DNA of 5,089 bases from Bacteroidota bacterium (GTDB lineage: Bacteria; Bacteroidota; Bacteroidia; Flavobacteriales; Flavobacteriaceae), in contig JAEWLD010000020.1 of assembly GCA_023393485.1 (NCBI GenBank), positions 1 through 5,089 on the forward strand, written 5' to 3'. The position numbers were made by a program, and so were the translations under genes. Positions 1 through 5,089 of this stretch are shown here, one piece after another. Each line of letters opens with the position of its first letter. Positions within the stretch are counted from its first letter, which is position 1. The notes below the pieces were generated by a model. The model was not told where the DNA came from. It saw only the letters and a list, made by a program, of their open reading frames with translations, and did not search any database.

Positions 1-815
1 ACCGCCTGGGCGTTGCAGTCCGCAATACCGAAGGCAAAATGGTTTTGCTCAACGGCAACCAGACAATGGTCTTGATGACCGAATTTTTGCTTCGCCAATG
101 GAAAAAAGCCGGCAAACTCAACGGCAAACAATTCATCGGCTCAACTATAGTATCGACTCCGATGATGCTTGAACTCGCATCGGCTTATGGCGTTGAATGT
201 AAAGTCGGACTTACCGGATTCAAATGGATTGCAAAGTTTATCAAGGATTTTCCCGAACTGGAATTCATCGGCGGCGGCGAGGAAAGTTTTGGCTTTATGG
301 TCGGCGATAAAGTACGCGATAAAGATGCCGTCGGTGCGACATTGCTCATTTGCGAGATCGCGGCGCAAGCCAAGGCGAAGGGAAGTTCATTGTACAATGA
401 ATTGCTTCAGCTCTACGTCGATTACGGATTCTACAAGGAATATCTGGTTTCACTGACCAAAAAAGGCATCGAAGGCGCGCACGAAATCGCCCAAATGATG
501 GCTGACATGCGCAATAATCCGATTGCTGAAGTCAACGGCGAGCGCGTGATCATGGTCGAAGATTACAAAACCTCATCGGCGAAAAACCTTTTGACCGGTG
601 AAGTCGAGACGCTTAAAATCCCAAAATCGGACGTGTTGATCTATTACACCGAAGACGGCTCAAAAATCGCGGCGCGGCCAAGCGGCACCGAACCGAAAAT
701 CAAGTTTTATGCAAGTGTCAACGCCCAAATCCACGACGTGAGCGAAGTGCCGGCCGCCGAAGCACACCTCGACGCAAAAATTAAAAACATCCTGACGGAT
801 ATGAATATCATTTAA
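1..815 (+). CDS. Phospho-sugar mutase (phosphoglucomutase/phosphomannomutase), C-terminal part, 5' truncated
   Basis: This enzyme of the alpha-D-phosphohexomutase superfamily moves a phosphate between C6 and C1 of a hexose in the cytoplasm, for example glucose-6-phosphate to glucose-1-phosphate, feeding nucleotide-sugar and envelope glycan synthesis. The frame is open from base 3 to the TAA at 813-815, giving 270 visible residues; family members of this type run to roughly 570, so the N-terminal half with the catalytic phosphoserine lies outside. The visible part starts at RLGVAV, which in this family directly follows the metal-binding DPDCD loop, so the cut falls just after that motif. The sugar-binding loop GGGEESFGF is encoded at 270-296 and the C-terminal phosphate-binding loop RPSGTEPK at 675-698, followed by IKFY, as in PgcA-like enzymes. 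The ATG at 39 is internal, not the start. Glucose versus mannose specificity cannot be told from these motifs. The stop overlaps the next gene's start. Confidence 0.93.
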   Translation, partial: RLGVAVRNTEGKMVLLNGNQTMVLMTEFLLRQWKKAGKLNGKQFIGSTIVSTPMMLELASAYGVECKVGLTGFKWIAKFIKDFPELEFIGGGEESFGFMVGDKVRDKDAVGATLLICEIAAQAKAKGSSLYNELLQLYVDYGFYKEYLVSLTKKGIEGAHEIAQMMADMRNNPIAEVNGERVIMVEDYKTSSAKNLLTGEVETLKIPKSDVLIYYTEDGSKIAARPSGTEPKIKFYASVNAQIHDVSEVPAAEAHLDAKIKNILTDMNII

Positions 816-2644
816 TGAACCCGTATTTCAAGAAAATCATGCGGTTTGCGTTGCCGTACAAGAAATACGCATACCTCAACATTTTTTTCAACGTGCTGTA
901 CGCGTTGTTCAGTACGCTGTCTTTCGTGGCTTTGATGCCGATGATGGACGTGCTTTTCGGCCAGGCCAGAAAAATAACCTCGCCGCCTGTTTATGGCGAA
1001 GATGTCGGGCTCAAGACTTACGCAAGCGATTATCTCAATTATTATTTGACGACAATAACCGAGCAGCACGGAATCCAGCGGACACTCGCGGTTTTGGTCA
1101 TCGGAATAATCGGGATTTTCCTTTTGAAAAATTTGTGCGATTACCTGGCCAACTTTTTCATCACATTTCTCAGAAACGGGCTGCTGAAAGACATCCGCAA
1201 CGCGATGTACAAAAAAACGCTCGAACTGCCGCTTTCATTCTTTTCGGAAAAGCGAAAAGGCGACACGATCTCAAGGATTTCAGGCGATGTCAACGAAGTA
1301 CAGAATTCGTTTCTGGCCGTACTCGAACTGATCATCAAAGAACCGCTCACGATCATTTTTACAATCATCGCCATGTTCATGATCAGCGTGAAATTGACTG
1401 TATTCGTATTTATTTTCATTCCGGTTTCGGGTTACATCATTTCGCTTGTCGGCAAACAACTGAAGAAAAAATCCACGCGTGCCCAGCAGGAACAAGGCGC
1501 TTTTCTGTCGACTATCGAAGAAACCCTCGGCGGATTGAAAGTTGTCAAAGGCTATAATGCCGAAGGCCACTTCAACAGTGTTTTCCAAAAGTCGACCGCG
1601 CGATTTTTCAGGTTATCGAACAGCATCGGCAACCGCCAAAATCTCGCTTCGCCAATGAGTGAATTCATGGGCATTATGGTCATCGCGATCTTGCTTTGGT
1701 ATGGCGGCCAAATGGTTTTGATTGAGGAATCATTGAAAGGCGCGGCGTTCATCACCTATATGGGCTTGGCCTACAACATCCTGACACCGGCGAAAGCAAT
1801 TTCAAAAGCCTCGTATGGCGTAAAGCGCGGTAATGCGGCCGCCGAGCGGATTCTCGAAATCCTCGAACAGGAAAACCCGATCACCAGCGCGCCGAATGCA
1901 ATGTCGAAAAATACTTTTGAAAACGCCATTTCAATCTCAAATGTCAATTTCAAATACGATAAGGAAACCGTGCTGAAGGATTTTTCGCTCGACATCCCAA
2001 AAGGCCAGACCATTGCGCTCGTCGGGCAATCCGGCAGCGGAAAAAGTACGATCGCAAACCTTTTGACGCGTTTTTACGATGTAAACCAAGGCAGCATCAC
2101 AATCGATCGCACCGACATTCGAAATATCGATCTGCAATCATTGCGCGGTCTGATGGGATTGGTTACGCAAGACAGCATTTTGTTCAACGATACGATCCGC
2201 AACAACGTCGCGCTAGGCAAGCTGGATGCAACCGACGACCAGGTCATCGAGGCGCTCAAAGTGGCCAACGCGTATGAGTTCGTCAAGGATTTGCCTGGCG
2301 GCATCCATACAAACATCGGTGACAGCGGCAACAAGCTTTCGGGCGGACAAAAACAACGGCTCTCGATTGCGCGCGCGGTTTTGAAAAACCCGCCGATCAT
2401 GATTCTCGACGAAGCCACATCGGCGCTCGACACTGAAAGCGAAAGACTCGTCCAACAGGCGCTTGAAAACATGATGCAACACCGGACATCGGTAGTGATC
2501 GCACACCGTTTGTCAACCATCCAGAAAGCCGACAAAATCATTGTCATGCAAAAAGGCCGAATCGTCGAGCAAGGCAGCCACGATGAATTGCTTTCAAAAG
2601 GCGGCGCTTATCACAAATTGGTAGCGATGCAGTCGTTTGAGTAG
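815..2644 (+). CDS. MsbA-like ABC exporter, fused permease and ATPase (half-transporter)
   Basis: An inner-membrane ABC exporter half-transporter of 609 residues, expected to work as a homodimer. The N-terminal membrane domain has six likely helices near residues 20-44, 91-117, 166-190, 192-213, 282-303 and 308-330, with the conserved cytoplasmic stretch FFSEKRKGDTISRISGDVN at 142-160. The ATPase domain is intact: A-loop Tyr381, Walker A GQSGSGKST at 404-412, Q-loop Gln452, signature LSGGQ at 508-512, Walker B IMILDE at 528-533 with catalytic Glu533, D-loop SALD at 536-539 and switch His564. Length and order match the lipid/multidrug exporter group (MsbA, LmrA, BmrA). The start is the ATG of TAATG, overlapping the mutase stop by one base, which implies translational coupling in an operon. 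Lipid A core, a glycolipid or a drug are all possible substrates; I do not assign msbA because exporters of this type occur in several copies in Bacteroidota genomes. Confidence 0.95.
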   Translation: MNPYFKKIMRFALPYKKYAYLNIFFNVLYALFSTLSFVALMPMMDVLFGQARKITSPPVYGEDVGLKTYASDYLNYYLTTITEQHGIQRTLAVLVIGIIGIFLLKNLCDYLANFFITFLRNGLLKDIRNAMYKKTLELPLSFFSEKRKGDTISRISGDVNEVQNSFLAVLELIIKEPLTIIFTIIAMFMISVKLTVFVFIFIPVSGYIISLVGKQLKKKSTRAQQEQGAFLSTIEETLGGLKVVKGYNAEGHFNSVFQKSTARFFRLSNSIGNRQNLASPMSEFMGIMVIAILLWYGGQMVLIEESLKGAAFITYMGLAYNILTPAKAISKASYGVKRGNAAAERILEILEQENPITSAPNAMSKNTFENAISISNVNFKYDKETVLKDFSLDIPKGQTIALVGQSGSGKSTIANLLTRFYDVNQGSITIDRTDIRNIDLQSLRGLMGLVTQDSILFNDTIRNNVALGKLDATDDQVIEALKVANAYEFVKDLPGGIHTNIGDSGNKLSGGQKQRLSIARAVLKNPPIMILDEATSALDTESERLVQQALENMMQHRTSVVIAHRLSTIQKADKIIVMQKGRIVEQGSHDELLSKGGAYHKLVAMQSFE

Positions 2645-2652
2645 TCTGGTCG

Positions 2653-2683
2653 TTGATCGCGGGAAAAGATTTGAGTAACTTTA
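2653..2683 (+). promoter_or_regulatory. Possible Bacteroidota-type promoter for the DUF2971-type gene
   Basis: TTG at 2653-2655 is followed, after 20 bases, by TAACTTTA at 2676-2683. The flavobacterial consensus is TTG, 17-23 bases, TAnnTTTG, so this matches with one mismatch in the last base. It begins nine bases after the exporter's stop and would give a leader of roughly 95 bases. A second near match, TACGATTTG at 2706-2714, has one extra spacer base and no TTG at the right distance. Readthrough from the exporter operon is an alternative, since I see no terminator hairpin with a T tract after the exporter. Confidence 0.3.
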
Positions 2684-2742
2684 GGTATTCCTTTTATAAA
2701 CGTTTTACGATTTGAAGCCCAAACCCTAATTTCAAAGTATCC

Positions 2743-2784
2743 GTCCAACAACTAACGACCAACGTCCAACTATCAGCGACCAAT
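2743..2784 (+). repeat. Two abutting imperfect 21-base direct repeats running into a start codon
   Basis: Unit one is 2743-2763 and unit two is 2764-2784. Both begin GTCCAAC and share CGACCAA near the end; 16 of 21 positions are identical by eye. The second unit ends inside the ATG at 2783-2785. The stretch is rich in A and C and poor in G (8 G in the 80 bases 2741-2820), so it should be nearly unstructured as RNA. It contains no Shine-Dalgarno sequence. It may be a chance or decayed duplication, or a leader that helps ribosome entry. Confidence 0.6.
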
Positions 2785-3481
2785 GTACCAACACCATCCA
2801 AACATCAAACTTCCAGCGCCCGAAACCATTGTTTGGAAATACCTTGACTTATCGAAGTTTCTCGATTTGCTGTTGTCGCACAAACTATTCATGTCCAGGT
2901 CCGACAAATTCGAGGACCAATACGAAGGCACGTTCAGCGAACCGACTTTTGAGGAAATGAAAAAGCTTTCGGCGGACAATCCTGAATTTCTGGCCTACTA
3001 CAAAACGCATCGCGAAAAAGTGGCGGTTTCAAGCTGGCACATCAACGAATATGAATCATTTGCGATGTGGCAGATCTTTACGGGAAATTCAGAAGGTTTG
3101 GCGATCCAGTCCACCGTCGGCCGGCTGCAGAAAGCGCTGAAGCCCGAAAATCATTACCAGCAATTCATCGGCGAAGTCAATTACATTGATTATAAACGTG
3201 AATACATTCCCTTTGATGACGCGTTTTTCCCGTTTCTCTTCAAGCGGAAAAGTTTCCAGTATGAACGCGAGATCAGGATCATCACCGACGTCACCGACTA
3301 CGGCATTACAATCAATGACGGCTTAAAGGTTGCTGTTGATATCTGCCAACTGATCGACAAAATCTACATTCATCCGAAATCGGAAAACTGGTATAAACGG
3401 TTGGTAATCGAGTTGTTGAAGCGATTGGACTTTGATTTCGACATTGAGAAGTCGGATTTGGAGAGCGATATTTTGATATAG
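2783..3481 (+). CDS. DUF2971-type protein of unknown function
   Basis: A complete 232-residue soluble protein with no signal peptide or membrane segment, resembling the DUF2971 family, whose biochemical role I do not know. Family-like features, in order: an opening block around residues 18-49 with WKYLDLSKFLDLL, then SRSDKFED and EGTF; a middle block SSWHINEYESFAMW at 83-96 followed by GLAIQST at 105-111; and a late charged strand FQYEREIRII at 158-167. The tail 201-232 is rich in acidic and basic residues. The ATG at 2783 is the first in frame after a stop at 2753-2755 and precedes the conserved block by a sensible distance, so the start is fairly safe. It has no ribosome binding site of the usual kind. 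It stands alone between an exporter operon and a convergent lipoprotein gene, so the context says little about its job. Codon choice looks like that of its neighbours; I see no sign of recent transfer. Confidence 0.85.
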   Translation: MYQHHPNIKLPAPETIVWKYLDLSKFLDLLLSHKLFMSRSDKFEDQYEGTFSEPTFEEMKKLSADNPEFLAYYKTHREKVAVSSWHINEYESFAMWQIFTGNSEGLAIQSTVGRLQKALKPENHYQQFIGEVNYIDYKREYIPFDDAFFPFLFKRKSFQYEREIRIITDVTDYGITINDGLKVAVDICQLIDKIYIHPKSENWYKRLVIELLKRLDFDFDIEKSDLESDILI

Positions 3482-3495
3482 CTGTAAGCTACATC
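3475..3495. terminator. Inverted repeat holding both stop codons of the convergent genes
   Basis: GATATAGCT (3475-3483) and AGCTACATC (3487-3495) can pair at eight of nine positions, with one A-C mismatch and the loop GTA. The inner part, TAGCT-GTA-AGCTA, is perfect. The plus-strand stop TAG (3479-3481) lies in one arm and the minus-strand stop (3489-3491) in the other. A shared transcription end point is plausible, but neither strand has a T tract after the stem and the three-base loop is tight, so this is not a canonical intrinsic terminator. Confidence 0.3.
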
Positions 3496-4211
3496 GGCTG
3501 ATACGCCGTGACTTTCCACTCCTTCGAAGCCAAATCAACAAAACTGTAATGGAGAATATCTTCCTTGTCAAACTCGCCGTTTTTATTCGCGTCTTCAATC
3601 GTACGGAAATACAGGCGGTTTTTTTGCTCGATGAGTTTCCAGTCTATCAATTCCTGCATGTCAGGCGAAAGTTTGGTGAATTTGTCGCCCGAAATAGTGC
3701 TGATGTACAACGTCTTAATGTCTGAAGCGTCGATCTTTCCGTCTTTGTTCGTATCCAGATCGGCCAAAGTATAAACGAGCAATTGCGGCTGTCCTTTGTC
3801 TGCGAAAGCTTTCAAATACGTCGCAGACTGAATCATTACAGGCTGGTCTGTCAACACTTTAAGCGAATCCGAACTGATCTGCTGAAATTTAAGATTGCGC
3901 AAAAACCCCGCGATCTCAAATTCGTTGTAGTTTGAAATCGTGTAACTGACCGCGCCGCCCGAACTGGCAGCATCGTATTTCATCCTTTCTGCAATCCTTA
4001 TATCGCCTACCGGGTGAATCAGGTAGTCCGTGCCGGTGATGTGAATCGGTAGATCGGCTATTGCAACCGATGAAGTATCGGCTTTAGGCGATTGGGCTTT
4101 GGGCTTGGCATTGTCGTCGTAACTGACTTTAGGTTTTTCCTTTTCTTCTCCCTTACAGGCGGTAAACAACAAAGCGATAGCGGCGAAAGCGAGGCAAGTT
4201 ACTTTTTTCAT
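3489..4211 (-). CDS. Lipoprotein with two EF-hand/dockerin-like calcium loops
   Basis: A 240-residue predicted lipoprotein. The start MKKVTCLAFAAIALLFTAC gives a classic type II signal peptide with lipidated Cys19. The residues after it, KGEEKEK, are charged and acidic, resembling the lipoprotein export signal that sends Bacteroidota lipoproteins to the cell surface. A low-complexity linker rich in Lys, Ala, Pro and Ser follows to about residue 50. Two calcium-binding loops are visible: DTNKDGKIDASD at 153-164 and DANKNGEFDKED at 207-218, each with acidic or Asn ligands at loop positions 1, 3, 5, 9 and 12 and Gly at 6. The domain around residues 55-145 matches nothing I recognise. An open frame continues upstream to a TTG at 4274, but that codon lies in the -33 promoter element and the lipoprotein signal begins at Met 4211, which fixes the start. 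The enzymatic or binding role is unknown; calcium-stabilised surface protein is an inference. Confidence 0.88.
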   Translation of the reverse strand: MKKVTCLAFAAIALLFTACKGEEKEKPKVSYDDNAKPKAQSPKADTSSVAIADLPIHITGTDYLIHPVGDIRIAERMKYDAASSGGAVSYTISNYNEFEIAGFLRNLKFQQISSDSLKVLTDQPVMIQSATYLKAFADKGQPQLLVYTLADLDTNKDGKIDASDIKTLYISTISGDKFTKLSPDMQELIDWKLIEQKNRLYFRTIEDANKNGEFDKEDILHYSFVDLASKEWKVTAYQPM

Positions 4212-4246
4212 CTTTGGTAATCGGTTAAAAGCGCCATAATGGATAT

Positions 4247-4274
4247 CAAATATAACACTTTGTTCTTTGCCCAA
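4247..4274 (-). promoter_or_regulatory. Flavobacterial-type promoter of the lipoprotein gene
   Basis: Read on the minus strand, TTG (4274-4272) is followed after exactly 17 bases by TATATTTG (4254-4247), a full match to the Bacteroidota -33/-7 consensus TTG, 17-23 bases, TAnnTTTG. Transcription should begin near 4240, leaving a leader of about 30 bases before the ATG at 4211. The 121 bases between the receptor stop and the lipoprotein start therefore hold a promoter, so the lipoprotein can be expressed apart from the receptor. The remainder of the gap is AT-rich, apart from a GC-alternating run at 4314-4321. Confidence 0.7.
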
Positions 4275-4332
4275 ACCTGAAGCAAAATATATTTAACAGC
4301 TTTTATACACCAACGCGCGCGCTGCCAGCCAG

Positions 4333-5089
4333 TTACAACCTCGCCGAAAGTTTGACGTTGAATACGCGCGTGGTCATGTAATTCGGAATGCCGTATTGAT
4401 TCTTCGTATAAACGTCGCGCACCCAGGTATTGGTTATCGCGTTCTGGTTGTTGAAAAGGTTGAAGATTTCAAAACCGACCGACAAATCCTTGAATTTCTT
4501 GAGCCAATGATTGTCAGGACGCTTGTCATTGTCTTCGGTCAATACATACATGAACCCGACGTCGGCGCGACGGTAATCGCGAAGCCGCGACTGGTATACG
4601 TACGGGTCGGCATAAGATGGCGAACCACCGGGCAATCCAGTGTTGTAGACCAGATTCAAATACAACTTCACTCCCGGAATCGCTTCCATATAATCCTGGA
4701 ACAAAATCCCGAATTTCAAGCGTTGGTCGGTCGGACGTGCAATGTAGCCACGATTCGCGATATTTTCCTCGGTTTTCATATAGCCGAAACTGAACCACGA
4801 TTCGGTTCCCGGAACAAACTCGCCGTTCAAACGCATATCAAGACCGTATGCATAGGCTTTTGCATCGTTGTCTGCGCTGTACCGGATCCGGACATTGTCA
4901 AGCGTATAAGTGTTTACGTCCGAAAGGGCTTTGTAATAGGCTTCGGTGACGAGTTTGAATTTCCTGCCGCTCCACATCCTGAAACTGTAATCATTGCTCA
5001 GTACCGCATGTACGGATTGCTGTGCCTTGACATCGGGCCTGACGACTCCCAGCGAATCGCGGAGCTCGCGATACGACGGCGGTTGATGG
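4333..5089 (-). CDS. TonB-dependent receptor, C-terminal beta-barrel part, 5' truncated
   Basis: The C-terminal 251 residues of an outer-membrane TonB-dependent receptor, which imports large or scarce nutrients using the TonB-ExbB-ExbD energy system. The frame is open from the right edge to the TAA at 4333-4335; the Met at 4977 is internal, and the visible protein begins 37 residues earlier with HQPPSYRELRD. Barrel features include alternating polar/hydrophobic strands rich in Tyr, Phe and Trp, such as RMWSGRKFKLVTEAYYKAL, DAKAYAYGLDMRL and GTESWFSFGYM. RPTDQRLKFGILFQDYM and VGFEIFNLFNNQNAITNTW follow, and the final strand is RVFNVKLSARL. The pattern resembles receptors of Bacteroidota that carry an N-terminal carboxypeptidase-like regulatory domain; that domain, the plug and the signal peptide would lie outside the window. 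It ends in Leu rather than the aromatic residue usual for barrel proteins. It lies upstream of the lipoprotein on the same strand, 121 bases away. The substrate cannot be read from this part. Confidence 0.9.
   Translation of the reverse strand, partial: HQPPSYRELRDSLGVVRPDVKAQQSVHAVLSNDYSFRMWSGRKFKLVTEAYYKALSDVNTYTLDNVRIRYSADNDAKAYAYGLDMRLNGEFVPGTESWFSFGYMKTEENIANRGYIARPTDQRLKFGILFQDYMEAIPGVKLYLNLVYNTGLPGGSPSYADPYVYQSRLRDYRRADVGFMYVLTEDNDKRPDNHWLKKFKDLSVGFEIFNLFNNQNAITNTWVRDVYTKNQYGIPNYMTTRVFNVKLSARL

Noticed and set aside
2074..2547. A 157-residue open frame on the minus strand opposite the exporter's ATPase domain
   Set aside because: It lies wholly within a well-supported CDS, has Ser/Cys-rich composition typical of an antisense frame, and shows no recognisable domain. 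The other long frames opposite or across the main genes (for example 1135-1557 plus and 4526-4798 minus) fail for the same reason.
2645..2782. Possible small RNA, insertion-sequence remnant or CRISPR-like repeat in the exporter-DUF2971 gap
   Set aside because: There are only two imperfect abutting repeat units with no spacers, no terminal inverted repeats, no target duplication and no strong RNA fold.
4212..4274. A 21-residue N-terminal extension of the lipoprotein starting at TTG 4274
   Set aside because: The TTG is the -33 element of a full-consensus promoter, transcription should start downstream of it, and the extension would bury the type II signal peptide.
4285..4294. Perfect palindrome AAATATATTT, possible operator or second -7 element
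   Set aside because: A ten-base A/T palindrome is expected by chance in AT-rich intergenic DNA, and the nearby -7-like match has a mismatch in TTTG.
4311..4324. GC-rich hairpin after the TonB receptor stop, minus-strand CAGCG-CGCG-CGTTG
   Set aside because: The stem is only five pairs with one G-T wobble, and no T tract follows. It may be just a GC-alternating run, so I do not call it a terminator.

Overview
The window looks like ordinary chromosomal DNA from a member of the Bacteroidota, most likely a flavobacterium. Four things point there. The promoter-like sites match the Bacteroidota form (TTG, about 17-20 bases, TAnnTTTG), and there are no clear Shine-Dalgarno sequences. A lipoprotein has a charged, acidic stretch right after its lipobox cysteine. 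A TonB-dependent receptor barrel of the kind abundant in this phylum is present, and the phospho-sugar mutase carries the variant GGGEESFGF loop. Genus and species cannot be fixed from this sequence.

Layout. Plus strand, 1-815: the C-terminal half of an alpha-D-phosphohexomutase (phosphoglucomutase/phosphomannomutase), cut by the left edge. Its stop codon overlaps the start of a complete 609-residue MsbA-like ABC exporter (815-2644) by one base, so the two are very probably one operon. A 138-base gap follows, with a possible promoter and two abutting 21-base imperfect repeats that run into the next start codon. Then comes a complete 232-residue protein of the DUF2971 type (2783-3481), whose function is unknown. 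It meets, tail to tail, a minus-strand gene for a 240-residue lipoprotein with two EF-hand-like calcium loops (3489-4211). Only seven bases separate the two stop codons, and both lie in the arms of one small inverted repeat. The lipoprotein has a good flavobacterial promoter at 4247-4274. Upstream of it on the same strand is the C-terminal 251 residues of a TonB-dependent receptor, cut by the right edge (4333-5089).

How the genes work together. The mutase supplies sugar phosphates for cell-envelope glycans, and the exporter moves a lipid-like or other amphipathic substrate across the inner membrane. Their overlap suggests a shared envelope role, but the sequence does not name the substrate. 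The lipoprotein and the receptor are both predicted outer-membrane proteins on the same strand, but the lipoprotein has its own promoter, so functional coupling is uncertain. The DUF2971-type gene is the one real unknown. I see no RNA genes, mobile elements, CRISPR array or recognisable defence system, and no gap over 140 bases without a gene. I found no convincing new multi-gene system.
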